Source: Lachnospiraceae bacterium
GTDB lineage: Bacteria; Bacillota; Clostridia; Lachnospirales; Lachnospiraceae
Assembly (NCBI GenBank): GCA_017436865.1
Contig: JAFSCH010000038.1
Location: 1 to 53,944, forward strand
Length of the DNA stretch: 53,944 nt
Direction of reading: 5' to 3'
Below, piece after piece: positions 26,814 through 35,614 of the stretch; within the stretch, counting starts at the first letter, position 1; every line of letters begins with the position of its first letter. The notes beneath the pieces were generated by a model. It was not told where the DNA came from and ran no database searches. It worked only from the letters and a program-made list of their open reading frames with translations. A program made the position numbers and the translations under genes.

Positions 26814-28493
26814 CTATTTGTGATAAATAACTAAAGTTTCATATGGTCGAAGTTCTTTTACTTTCACAGACTCCCTACCATAATTAGAAATCAAAATTCT
26901 ACAATCTGCGGTCATAAACTCTTCCGGGATTTTAATCGCCTGTTCTTCCTCACTAAAATTACAAAGTACCAATAAACGCTCCTTTTCATATGTTCTTGTA
27001 TAAACATATAAATTAGGATCATTCTCTAATAATAACTCATAGGTTCCATATACAATTATCTTATACTCTTTTCGTAGAGCTATCAGTTTTTTATAATAAT
27101 GAAATACGGAACTAACATTGTTAACTTGTTCCTTTGCGTTGATTTTCTTATAATTTGGATTTACTGCAATCCATGGTGTTCCCGTTGTAAAACCTGCATT
27201 ATCACTATCATCCCACTGCATAGGTGTTCTTGCATTATCGCGACTCTTATACTGAAAACAAGCAATCAACTCGTTCTTTTCTCTACATTTCTCTTCTTCT
27301 ACCAACTCACGATAAGCATTTATACTTTCAATATCACGAAATTGACTAATATCCGTAAATGGATAATTTGTCATTCCTAATTCCTCACCCTGGTAAATGT
27401 ATGGCGTTCCCTGCATCATGTGCAGACATGTGCCAAGCATCTTCGCAGAACGTTCCCGATATTCCGGACTATCATTGCCAAAACGTGATACACAACGAGG
27501 TTGGTCATGATTTGAAAGATATAAACTATTCCATGCTTTTCCATTCAATTCAGTCTGCCATTTTGATAATATTTTCTTCAGCTCTACAAGTGGTACTTTG
27601 TTGAGATTCCACTTATTTCCATTATTTCCGATGTCTACATGTTCGAACTGAAACACCATATTCAACTCGTTTTCATCTTCTCCCGCATAACGTTTTGCTT
27701 CTTCCACAGTAACGCCTGCTGTCTCGCCTACGGTCATCAAATCATATTTTGAAAGTACTTTACGATTCATCTCTTTTAAATAATTATGTACATTTGGACC
27801 ATGAATAGAATATGGTGCAAAATCTCCATATACAGCCCCCTCTGCCTTTATTCCGTCTGGCATCTCTTTCGTCTTAGAAATCATACTGATTACATCCATT
27901 CGGAATCCATCTACACCTTTTTGGCACCACCAATCCATCATAGAAAATACTTCTTGACGTACTGCTTCATTATCCCAGTTTAAATCTGGTTGTTTTTTCG
28001 AAAATAAATGCAAATAATACATGTCTGTTGTCACATCATACTGCCATGCCGACCCTGAAAAAGATGATCCCCAGTTATTAGGAGGTTGCTTTTCACCTTT
28101 TCCTTCTCTCCAAATATAATAATCTCGATAAGGATTATCTACACTTTTTCTACTCTCCACAAACCATTGATGTTCATCCGATGTGTGATTTACCACCAAA
28201 TCCATCATAATTTTTATTCCACGTTTATGCGCTTCCGAAAGCATCTCCTCAAAATCATCCATTGTTCCAAATTCTTTCATGATTTCCTGATAATCACTGA
28301 TGTCATAACCATTATCGTCGTTAGGTGATTGATAAACCGGTGAAAGCCATATTACATTAATCCCTAATTCCTTCAAATAGTCCAAACAAGACGTAATTCC
28401 TTTCAAATCACCCACACCATCTCCATTACTGTCTTTAAAACTCCGTGGATAAATCTGATAAACTACTGCTTCTTTCCACCATACATGTTTCAT
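26814..28493 (-). CDS. GH13 alpha-glucosidase (oligo-1,6-glucosidase-like)
   Basis: A 559-residue paralogue of the downstream gene with the same catalytic layout: D200 in DGFRMDVI, E257 in TVGETAG and D330 in SNHDQPR. The residue after the nucleophile is Val, which family studies link to alpha-1,6 activity on isomaltose and dextrin ends. Together the two enzymes would cover alpha-1,4 and alpha-1,6 bonds. It is cytosolic, with 14-18 base spacing to both neighbours. Confidence 0.92.
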   Translation of the reverse strand: MKHVWWKEAVVYQIYPRSFKDSNGDGVGDLKGITSCLDYLKELGINVIWLSPVYQSPNDDNGYDISDYQEIMKEFGTMDDFEEMLSEAHKRGIKIMMDLVVNHTSDEHQWFVESRKSVDNPYRDYYIWREGKGEKQPPNNWGSSFSGSAWQYDVTTDMYYLHLFSKKQPDLNWDNEAVRQEVFSMMDWWCQKGVDGFRMDVISMISKTKEMPDGIKAEGAVYGDFAPYSIHGPNVHNYLKEMNRKVLSKYDLMTVGETAGVTVEEAKRYAGEDENELNMVFQFEHVDIGNNGNKWNLNKVPLVELKKILSKWQTELNGKAWNSLYLSNHDQPRCVSRFGNDSPEYRERSAKMLGTCLHMMQGTPYIYQGEELGMTNYPFTDISQFRDIESINAYRELVEEEKCREKNELIACFQYKSRDNARTPMQWDDSDNAGFTTGTPWIAVNPNYKKINAKEQVNNVSSVFHYYKKLIALRKEYKIIVYGTYELLLENDPNLYVYTRTYEKERLLVLCNFSEEEQAIKIPEEFMTADCRILISNYGRESVKVKELRPYETLVIYHK

Positions 28494-28511
28494 TTTCTAA
28501 TCCTCCAATAT

Positions 28512-29369
28512 TTATTTGATTGCTCCTTCTACCATTCCACGCATAATCTGTTTCTGCGCAAAAAGGAATAAAATAATAACCGGTACCATTGCTAAAAATG
28601 CAGCAGTCAAAATCAAATCCCACTGTTTTACATATGACCCAACGAAACTTGTCACAGCAACCGGAATCGTCTTAATCTTTCCATTTAACCCCAACATAAG
28701 CGAAGGAAGAAGATAATCATTCCAAATCCAAAGTCCATTTAAAATAGTAATGGTTACCAATACTGGCTTTAACAAAGGAAAAATAATTCTGAAAAATGTT
28801 CCCTCAGGTGTACATCCATCTATATATGCTGCTTCTTCCAATTCATAAGGAATGCCTTTAATAAATCCGTGTAAAATGAATACAGACATGGCACCACCAA
28901 ACCCAAGATAGGCAAATATAATCCCCTTATAGCTCTGCAACATTTGAATACCTAAAAAGTTTCCTACATCACGAAACGTTGACAACAACGGTAGCATAAC
29001 AACCTGAAACGGAATAACCATGGATGCTACAAACATCATAAAAATCAAATTAGACCATCTTGTCTTATTACGACACAATACCCAAGCAGCCATAGCAGAA
29101 CACACACACAGCAGGACTAAAGAGATTACTGTAATAAGCAGAGAACTACTAAATGATGACCAATAATTAAAGTTTTGATTGTTAATAACATTTTTCATAT
29201 TTTCAAATAACTGTCCCCAGTTTTCCGGCAATGAGATAGGACTGATAACAATATCCGCACTCTTTTTAGCAGAATTAATTACAACTAAAAAAAATGGAAA
29301 CAGAACAATAAGTGACAACACCAGACCTACTACGGTTGCTATTCTTTTGCGTATTTTTTCTGCCTTCAT
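28512..29369 (-). CDS. Sugar ABC transporter permease, MalG-type
   Basis: The 285-residue protein has about six membrane helices and the EAA loop EEAAYIDGCTPEGTFFRIIFP near residue 190, which docks the ATPase. It is the second permease of a CUT1 sugar importer. Its start codon overlaps the stop of the MalF-type gene, showing translational coupling. No ATPase gene occurs in the locus, so a shared MsmK-type ATPase elsewhere is expected. Confidence 0.93.
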   Translation of the reverse strand: MKAEKIRKRIATVVGLVLSLIVLFPFFLVVINSAKKSADIVISPISLPENWGQLFENMKNVINNQNFNYWSSFSSSLLITVISLVLLCVCSAMAAWVLCRNKTRWSNLIFMMFVASMVIPFQVVMLPLLSTFRDVGNFLGIQMLQSYKGIIFAYLGFGGAMSVFILHGFIKGIPYELEEAAYIDGCTPEGTFFRIIFPLLKPVLVTITILNGLWIWNDYLLPSLMLGLNGKIKTIPVAVTSFVGSYVKQWDLILTAAFLAMVPVIILFLFAQKQIMRGMVEGAIK

Positions 29370-30406
29370 TACATTTCTACCTCCTTCTTCTTGCTTATTG
29401 TTACCTGTGTCAACGATACTACAGCTAATATCAGGAAAAATACAACAGCTTTCGCCTGGCCAAGTGAGTAATTATTCTTTGAAATTGCTGTATTATAAAT
29501 GCTAAGTGCCAAAAACTCTGTACCTGCATACATTTTATCCCCAATAATGCGGCTTGGTGCACCATTCGTCAATGCAAAATTTAAGTCGAACTGTTTAAAC
29601 GAATTTACAAGTGTCAAAAATATACAAATAGTAAATGTATTCCAAATCATTGGCATCTTTATTTTTATCAATGTTACCCAGAAATTTGCACCATCAATCG
29701 CAGATGCCTCAATAACTTCACGTGGAACGGTCTGCAGACCTGTCACATAGATCATCATAATATATCCTGCATACTGCCACGCGCTTACAATTAATATTGC
29801 AATAAATGCATAATTTGCATTAGAAAGCATAGAATTACTATTTGTGATTGCTACAAGAACTTTATTAAAAATAAACTGCCATACATATCCAAGTACAATG
29901 CCTCCAATCAGATTCGGTAAAAAAAAGGAAGCTCTAAAAAGATTTTTACCTTTTACTTCTGCAGTACACAAAAGTGCTAATGCAAACCCAATTCCATTTA
30001 CCAAAATCATATTAATCACAGTAAAAAGGAATGTAATCACAAAAGAATACTTATAATCCGCTCTTTGAAACATATCAATATAGTTTTGAATCCCTATAAA
30101 CTCTGTATACCGTACCCCATTCCAGTCTGTCATAGAATAAAACACACCACAACAAAACGGAAGTATTACAGTTATCAAAAAGGTAAACACCAACGGCAAT
30201 AAAAATAGAATATTAATAATCATCCTATGCTTTTTTGTCGGTAGTGCATAAAGTCCAAACAAAACCAATATGACACCTATGATTAACGTTGTTCCTCTTG
30301 CATCATTATTATTCTTAGTAAAGTCTAGATATAAAGCATATGCAGCCAATCCTATTCCAACCAAAAGACAGAATATTGAAATAATTTTTTTAACAGATGT
30401 ACTCAT
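29369..30406 (-). CDS. Sugar ABC transporter permease, MalF-type
   Basis: The 345-residue protein has an extra pair of N-terminal hydrophobic helices (residues about 8-60), then the standard CUT1 permease core. The core has FSMTDWNG-like periplasmic text (FYSMTDWNGVRYTEF) and the EAA loop EASAIDGANFWVTLIKIKMP. It forms the heterodimer with the MalG-type subunit and belongs to the alpha-glucoside operon behind the binding-protein gene. Confidence 0.93.
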   Translation of the reverse strand: MSTSVKKIISIFCLLVGIGLAAYALYLDFTKNNNDARGTTLIIGVILVLFGLYALPTKKHRMIINILFLLPLVFTFLITVILPFCCGVFYSMTDWNGVRYTEFIGIQNYIDMFQRADYKYSFVITFLFTVINMILVNGIGFALALLCTAEVKGKNLFRASFFLPNLIGGIVLGYVWQFIFNKVLVAITNSNSMLSNANYAFIAILIVSAWQYAGYIMMIYVTGLQTVPREVIEASAIDGANFWVTLIKIKMPMIWNTFTICIFLTLVNSFKQFDLNFALTNGAPSRIIGDKMYAGTEFLALSIYNTAISKNNYSLGQAKAVVFFLILAVVSLTQVTISKKKEVEM

Positions 30407-30474
30407 TCGTCTCTTCCTCTCTATTATAACAATTTAAGGCAGCCGTCATTTCTTTCGACTGCCTTCTGTTTCTT

Positions 30475-31806
30475 TTATTTTGTCTCTTCAATACAGCTCT
30501 GTATCTGACTTTCCAACATACTTACGAATCCATCTAAATCAATTTCCTCTTTTGCATATGCTTCAAATACATATCCTGTATAGTTCATTGCAATTCCTTC
30601 TGGCATATTTACCCAATCCCATGCATAAGTATCTCCCGTTGCTATGAAACCTGATAAACTTGTCGAAAGTGGAAGAGTTGGAGTAATTGAGCAACTGCTA
30701 TATGGTGAAACCATACCACACTCTGTAACGAGTCCAGTACGTCCTGTTTCCGAGGTTGCTAACCAGTCTAAAAATGCTTTACATGCTTCTGCATTCTGAC
30801 TATCCTTATACACACACCACCAAGATGGGCAATCTGCTAATACACCCGACATCTCCTCTTCTGTAAATGCTAATGGTGCAATTCCACAATCAAATGTCAC
30901 ATTATAGTCTGCAAGAGAACTATCTAGCCAATTACCTTGTGTAATAAACGCAGTCTTGCCCTGTGCCCAAAGTGCTAATTGATCATCATATGTACCCGAA
31001 ATCAGTGTCTGCTCATCTGAATACTGATACAGAAGATCAATAAACTTACCGAACTGTGTCATACGTTCCTTATCAATCTCTCCATTCATCAGCATATCAT
31101 AATATGTTGTGTCCCCTCTCTCAAGACCACCAGATAAATAATAACCAAACAAGTGATTTCCTGTTGACCAATACATCTGACCAGACTCTGCTGCTACCGA
31201 ACATACTGCTGACAATCCAAGTTCATCTTTTTTTGCCTCAAGCGTCTCAAATGCTTTTTGATATCCACTATAGCTAGTAAGCGTTGTTGGATCAACACCT
31301 GCCGCTTCTAGAACATCTGCATTATAAGTGATACCATACCCTTCTACTGCATAAGGAAATCCAACGACTGTTCCTGCCGCATCCTTAAATCCCATATCAG
31401 TATCTTTTGCAAATGCACAGTCTCCAAGGTCAGCACACAAGCCATCCCAATTCTTATAATCTCCTTGCCCTCCAATAACGAACATATCCGGCATATTTCC
31501 TGCTTGATAATATCCCTTGATTGTACCTTGAATATCTACACCACCACCAAGAGACTCAACTACTATCTCCTGACCTGTCTCTTCTTTATATTTAGCTACA
31601 AGCGCTTTTAATGGCTCATCAATTTCAATTTTCCCATTTACCAGACGAATTGTTGCTACACTAGCTGTTTGCTCCTCTGTTGTTACATTTTCTTCTTTTG
31701 CATCTGTCGAAGTTGTGCTACTTGCCACATCTTCTCCACCACATCCTGTCATGATCCCCATACATACTGTTGCCGTTAGCAACATAGACAATACTCTCTT
31801 TTTCAT
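30475..31806 (-). CDS. Alpha-glucoside-binding lipoprotein of an ABC importer
   Basis: The signal peptide ends in a lipobox (GIMTGCGG, Cys22), so the protein is lipid-anchored outside the membrane. The 443-residue mature chain is a family 1 solute-binding protein (ATIRLVNGKIEIDEPLK, GTVVGFPYAVEGYGITYN, AFITQGNWLD, AFLDWLATSETG). Two downstream intracellular GH13 glucosidases suggest maltose, isomaltose or short gluco-oligosaccharides as ligands. It is first gene of the operon behind a strong promoter and LacI-type operator, and usually the most highly expressed member. Confidence 0.92.
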   Translation of the reverse strand: MKKRVLSMLLTATVCMGIMTGCGGEDVASSTTSTDAKEENVTTEEQTASVATIRLVNGKIEIDEPLKALVAKYKEETGQEIVVESLGGGVDIQGTIKGYYQAGNMPDMFVIGGQGDYKNWDGLCADLGDCAFAKDTDMGFKDAAGTVVGFPYAVEGYGITYNADVLEAAGVDPTTLTSYSGYQKAFETLEAKKDELGLSAVCSVAAESGQMYWSTGNHLFGYYLSGGLERGDTTYYDMLMNGEIDKERMTQFGKFIDLLYQYSDEQTLISGTYDDQLALWAQGKTAFITQGNWLDSSLADYNVTFDCGIAPLAFTEEEMSGVLADCPSWWCVYKDSQNAEACKAFLDWLATSETGRTGLVTECGMVSPYSSCSITPTLPLSTSLSGFIATGDTYAWDWVNMPEGIAMNYTGYVFEAYAKEEIDLDGFVSMLESQIQSCIEETK

Positions 31807-31851
31807 ATTCTTTCCTTTCTATTAACAAATTCCTTCTCTAACACGTTTCTT

Positions 31852-31869
31852 ACCTTTTGCGCATAAGGT
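31852..31869. promoter_or_regulatory. LacI-type operator O1 of the alpha-glucoside operon
   Basis: ACCTTTTGCGCATAAGGT is an 18-bp palindrome with a central CG and one mismatch. It starts about 15 bases past the -10 box, covering the early transcribed region. The likely ligand is the adjacent LacI-family repressor. Confidence 0.8.
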
Positions 31870-31884
31870 CTTGCTACAATTATA

Positions 31885-31913
31885 TTTATACACCTGTTTT
31901 CTTATTATGTCAA
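31885..31913 (-). promoter_or_regulatory. Promoter of the alpha-glucoside operon
   Basis: On the minus strand a perfect TTGACA (31908-31913) lies 17 bases from TATAAA (31885-31890). Confidence 0.88.
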
Positions 31914-31958
31914 GTCATTATTGCTAATTTATATTGTATATATAGTCATTCTTTTGTT

Positions 31959-31976
31959 ACCTTTGTCGCAAAAGGT
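31959..31976. promoter_or_regulatory. LacI-type operator O2, upstream of the promoter
   Basis: ACCTTTGTCGCAAAAGGT shares the ACCTTT..CG..AAAGGT pattern of O1. It is centred 107 bp from O1 and about 50 bp upstream of the -35. Two sites around one promoter suggest repression by DNA looping. Confidence 0.75.
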
Positions 31977-31988
31977 TGTTTTTTTATC

Positions 31989-32031
31989 AAAAAAAGTATG
32001 ACAGGAATAAATGTTCCTATCATACTTTTTT
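31989..32031 (-). terminator. Terminator of the lacI-family gene
   Basis: AAAAAAGTATGA and TCATACTTTTTT with an inner AGGAA/TTCCT form a long stem with a T-run on the minus strand. It overlaps the last codons of the regulator, insulating the operon promoter downstream. Confidence 0.88.
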
Positions 32032-33030
32032 AACCGAATCACGTATAACTAGTTCTACTGGTAGCCTAATCCAATTATTCTCTATTTCCTCACCATTTAA
32101 TAACCGCATCATATAATCAACCGCAAGCTCACTTTTTCTCTTCGGGCTTTGATGTATTGTCGTAATTGCCGGACGACACATTTTCGAATAGATATTATCA
32201 TCAAATCCAACCAATGAAATATCTTCTGGCACATATATATTACGGTCATAAAAGTAATTTTTTATATGCAAAGCATAGTAATCCGATGCTGCAAAAATAG
32301 CGCTATATTGATGATATATGCTATACAATTCCGACAAGCTTTTTTGTAAATCCTCCTCACCTGCACCCAGCCTCATATAATTCCTTTGACTTACATGATA
32401 CCCTGCTTCCCTCATCGCTGCTGAAAAGCCACAATAACGTTCATAATCAGCACCCGCAAAGTTATCTGACACAAACAAAATTTCCTTATGCCCTTGCTCA
32501 ATGAGGTAATTGGCCATCAGATGTCCCCCTTGTCTATCATCTAAGCCTATATCCACTCCTTTAATTTTCGTATCTCCGAAATAACTGTCTATATAAACCT
32601 GTGGTTTTTTATACTGTTTTTGAAGCAATTCACAATCTTCCTGTCTCATTCCAAAGAAAATCATTCCTTCCACATTCCAGGATTTAATTGTACGAATTAA
32701 TTCCTGTGCTGTTTCTGAAAAATACAGCATCACAAAATACCCGTATTTTTTTAGCTCTCGTTCAATTACACCAATTAATTCTGATACGAATGCATCTCGA
32801 AGATAATTGTTATCATTTTCTTTAGAGACAACCCCTACGCCTATCAACCTTGATTTGTTTGATGCTAAATTACTTGCACTAATATTAGGCACATATCCAT
32901 ATTCTTCTACAAGTTTATTTACCTTATCAATTGTTGCTTGAGAAACCTCTTTTGTCTTTCCATGTATCACATTTGAAACCGTTGTGGAACTGATTCCCAA
33001 CATATTTGCCATTTCCTTAATTGTAATCAT
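32020..33030 (-). CDS. LacI-family transcriptional repressor of the alpha-glucoside locus
   Basis: Residues 1-22 form the LacI helix-turn-helix (ITIKEMANMLGISSTTVSNVIHG) and the hinge follows (VPNISASNLASNKS). Residues about 60-336 are a periplasmic-binding-type sensor (GMIFFGMRQED, DDRQGGHLMANYLIEQGH, LVGFDDNIYSKMCRPAITTIHQSP). It is transcribed separately, upstream of the transport genes. The two 18-bp palindromes downstream are its likely targets, and a maltose- or isomaltose-type inducer is inferred from the locus. Confidence 0.93.
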   Translation of the reverse strand: MITIKEMANMLGISSTTVSNVIHGKTKEVSQATIDKVNKLVEEYGYVPNISASNLASNKSRLIGVGVVSKENDNNYLRDAFVSELIGVIERELKKYGYFVMLYFSETAQELIRTIKSWNVEGMIFFGMRQEDCELLQKQYKKPQVYIDSYFGDTKIKGVDIGLDDRQGGHLMANYLIEQGHKEILFVSDNFAGADYERYCGFSAAMREAGYHVSQRNYMRLGAGEEDLQKSLSELYSIYHQYSAIFAASDYYALHIKNYFYDRNIYVPEDISLVGFDDNIYSKMCRPAITTIHQSPKRKSELAVDYMMRLLNGEEIENNWIRLPVELVIRDSVKKV

Positions 33031-33159
33031 ATTTCACCTATCCACATTCATCAGAAAGTGTTTACCCCTATCGAGGAAAATCCAATCATTATATAACATC
33101 ACATCTTTCCTTTGTAAGTTTATCATTTCCAAGATTTTTCCGCAATATCTACATTCCTC

Positions 33160-33307
33160 GTTACTGTTCACTCCGTTCCAGTAACGCGCAAAAATCTATC
33201 CTAAATTTGCTTCGGCTACTATGCCGTGCAATTGGATTTTTGCTTAAACATACTACATTTTTCTTACGCACTTAGCAGTAAATGCTAAGCGCTGTGTGAA
33301 CAGTAAC
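33160..33307. repeat. 148-bp inverted-repeat (MITE-like) element
   Basis: Perfect 12-bp terminal arms GTTACTGTTCAC (33160-33171) and GTGAACAGTAAC (33296-33307) flank inner pairs: GCAAAAATC/GATTTTTGC and CTTAGCA-gtaaa-TGCTAAG. The left end includes the 24-base repeat shared with 23081-23104. No ORF is inside, and no clear target-site duplication was found. Confidence 0.7.
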
Positions 33308-33352
33308 CATTTCTCACCTTACTAGCTCTTATCCTCATTATCCAAATACAAA

Positions 33353-33403
33353 AATTGCTCCACTTTTATTAGACATTACTTTTCCTAATAAAAGTGGAGC
33401 AAT
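33353..33403 (-). terminator. Terminator of rnpB
   Basis: A 20-bp perfect stem (AATTGCTCCACTTTTATTAG and its complement) around an 11-nt loop, with TTTTT following on the minus strand, about 40 bases past the mature RNase P RNA end. Confidence 0.8.
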
Positions 33404-33439
33404 TCACCATCAAAATCCATATATTTTTTTATTATATAA

Positions 33440-33821
33440 AAATACAAGCGTAGCGATAAGCCGGGTTATGTCGGCGCCACAGGTCTCCCTATGACACGAA
33501 TGTTCATCTATCTAGGACTGCTGTTACCAACAGCCTCAAGCGACCTACCTGGAAACAGGTCGGGCAAACCTATGATTTCCTAACTTGGTCTTGCTTCGGA
33601 TGGGGTTTACATGTGCCCTCCTCGTTACCTTAGAGGCGGTAGTCTCTTACACTGCCTTTCCACCCTTACCAGACCGCCCTAATGGGCGCTCGGCGGTTTA
33701 TTTCTGTTGCACTGGCCTTGGAGTCACCTCCACCGGACGTTATCCGGCATCCTGCCCTGTGAAGCCCGGACTTTCCTCACCCCCGAAAAACGGGGCCGCG
33801 AACATTTGCCACACTTGCCGT
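33440..33821 (-). ncRNA. rnpB: RNase P RNA (class A)
   Basis: The minus strand carries the universal core GAGGAAAGTCCGGGCT near the 5' end, GGTAAGGGTGGAAAGG in the middle and the conserved ACCCGGCTTATCG near the 3' end. The termini pair (AAGTGTGGC with GCTACGCTT) as helix P1. It is the catalytic RNA that matures tRNA 5' ends. The exact ends are estimated from P1 pairing. Confidence 0.95.
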
Positions 33822-33824
33822 ATC

Positions 33825-33854
33825 ATTATATACTTATTCTTTTCATTTTGTCAA
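33825..33854 (-). promoter_or_regulatory. rnpB promoter
   Basis: On the minus strand consensus TTGACA (33849-33854) and TATAAT (33825-33830) are 18 bases apart, placing the start at about 33818. Confidence 0.88.
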
Positions 33855-33883
33855 ATGTAATATTACGTGCAAAATGCCATTCA

Positions 33884-35554
33884 TCACACCTTAAAACAGC
33901 TTCCACCAACAAATTCTCTCACAATAGAATTCTTTGGTAAGTCTTCCGTACTTACACCAAGGAAATAACTTAAGAATTTAAGCATACGCACCGCTTCAAA
34001 ATATTCCGGTTCTCCCGGCTGAATACTATGAAGCAATGGCTCTGCAAACTGTTTTAAAACAGATATCTCATAAATTAATGCTGAATTAAACATCGCATCT
34101 GCACTTTCCTGAAACGGAAAAATATTCTCCTCTTCCCCTTTTCTTACGGATGGCCACATCTGAATAGTTCTCTTTGCACTGGCCCCTCTGGTTCTTGCAT
34201 CTCTTACCATACGACGAAGCAATCTGCCATCCGTGGTTGGAATACGATTATGCTCATCGATATTTAGTGTTGTCAAGGCACTGATATAAATTTTATATTT
34301 GCTCTCTGCCGGTAACGAATAAGACATCTTATCATTTAAGCCATGTATGCCTTCAATCACAAGAATATCATCAGCTCCTAACTGCTTGAAATCACCTTTA
34401 TATTCTCTCTTTCCAGTCACGAAATTAAAATGTGGGAGTTCTACCCTCTTTCCTGCAAGCAACTCACACATATCATGATTAAACTGCTCTATGTCAATAG
34501 CTCCAAGACACTCAAAATCATAATCACCATTTGGCTGTCTAGGCGTTTTTTCTCGATCCACAAAATAATCATCCACTGCAATTGGATGCGGTGTTAGGCC
34601 ATGTGTTCGGAGTTGTATAGACAACCTGTGAGAAAAAGTTGTTTTTCCCGATGATGATGGTCCTGCAATCATAACAAACTTTACGCCACCTCTGGATACA
34701 ATATCTGAAGCAATCTCACTCACTCTGCTTTCCTGCAATGCTTCCTGCACCAGCATCAATTCGTTAAAATCACCATTCCGAATCTGATCATTCAAATCAG
34801 CTACCGTATCAATACCTAGCTTAAGTCCCCAATCCGACGCCATTTCCATTGTTTCAAAAAGCTTTGTGCTCTCCTCAAACGGTTCTACCACCATTGGATT
34901 ATTCTTACGTGGCAATACCAACATAAAACCATCCCGATATGGTAACACATCAAAAAATTTCACATAACCCGTGCGCGGAAGCATGGAACCATAGAAATAA
35001 TCATAATATCCATCTAACTCATATACATTCACGGATGAACTTCCTCGATAGCGAAACAGATTTTTCTTATCTAGCATCTTCTGTTTCTCAAATAGAACAT
35101 TCGCATCCTCTATAGGCATTGATGTTTTAATAATCGGCAAATCAAGCGACACATAATCATGCATCTTGTTCTTTACTTGCTCTACTAATTCCTTCGTAAC
35201 AATAAAATCACCTTTTTTCGAACAATAATAACCATTTCCGATCGCGAATTCCATTTTAATTTTTTCTACTTTATCCGCCCCTACCACTTCCGTAATTGCT
35301 TTCATCATGATAAGTGTTGCTGTACGATTATAAGTCTTGTGTCCCGCATCATCTGCCAATGTCAAAAAGTCAAGTGTGCAATCTCTGTCGATTCTCTTAA
35401 AAAGCTCTTTAATCTTTCCATTTCTTACCGCAAGAGCAATCGGCTGTTCATACTCCTTCTGATATTCATCCGCTATCATTCCAAATGTTGTTCCACTTAC
35501 ATATTCTCTTACTTCATCCCCAATTGTAACCTTGTAAGTTTGCTTCATAACCAT
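33884..35554 (-). CDS. Uridine kinase-like nucleoside kinase with N-terminal TGS-type domain
   Basis: The 556-residue protein has an N-terminal region like the TGS and second domains of threonyl-tRNA synthetase (about residues 1-250). A P-loop kinase of the phosphoribulokinase/uridine kinase family follows: Walker A AGPSSSGKTTFSHRL near residue 293, VDDYFVDREKTPR and ILVIEGIHGLND. It likely phosphorylates a nucleoside or similar small molecule, with a regulatory N-terminus. Start codons TTG 35560, ATG 35554 and ATG 35548 are all possible; 35554 is spaced best from AAAGG. It is the last gene of the macromolecular-synthesis operon. Confidence 0.87.
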   Translation of the reverse strand: MVMKQTYKVTIGDEVREYVSGTTFGMIADEYQKEYEQPIALAVRNGKIKELFKRIDRDCTLDFLTLADDAGHKTYNRTATLIMMKAITEVVGADKVEKIKMEFAIGNGYYCSKKGDFIVTKELVEQVKNKMHDYVSLDLPIIKTSMPIEDANVLFEKQKMLDKKNLFRYRGSSSVNVYELDGYYDYFYGSMLPRTGYVKFFDVLPYRDGFMLVLPRKNNPMVVEPFEESTKLFETMEMASDWGLKLGIDTVADLNDQIRNGDFNELMLVQEALQESRVSEIASDIVSRGGVKFVMIAGPSSSGKTTFSHRLSIQLRTHGLTPHPIAVDDYFVDREKTPRQPNGDYDFECLGAIDIEQFNHDMCELLAGKRVELPHFNFVTGKREYKGDFKQLGADDILVIEGIHGLNDKMSYSLPAESKYKIYISALTTLNIDEHNRIPTTDGRLLRRMVRDARTRGASAKRTIQMWPSVRKGEEENIFPFQESADAMFNSALIYEISVLKQFAEPLLHSIQPGEPEYFEAVRMLKFLSYFLGVSTEDLPKNSIVREFVGGSCFKV

Positions 35555-35614
35555 CCCCAACCTTTCTTTTTGGTAACTATCTTATCCCTTTATAGATACC
35601 TTTTTACACATTTT

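Larger units (their letters stand above)
33031..33439. other. Intergenic region between the lacI-family gene and rnpB
   Basis: No gene is visible. It holds the 33160-33307 inverted-repeat element and the rnpB-side hairpin at 33353-33403. The first 130 bases should contain the regulator promoter, but I could not fix its boxes. Confidence 0.6.

Noticed and set aside
33440-33821. Protein-coding frames across 33.5-33.9 kb
   Set aside because: They overlap the highly structured RNase P RNA and have no family match.
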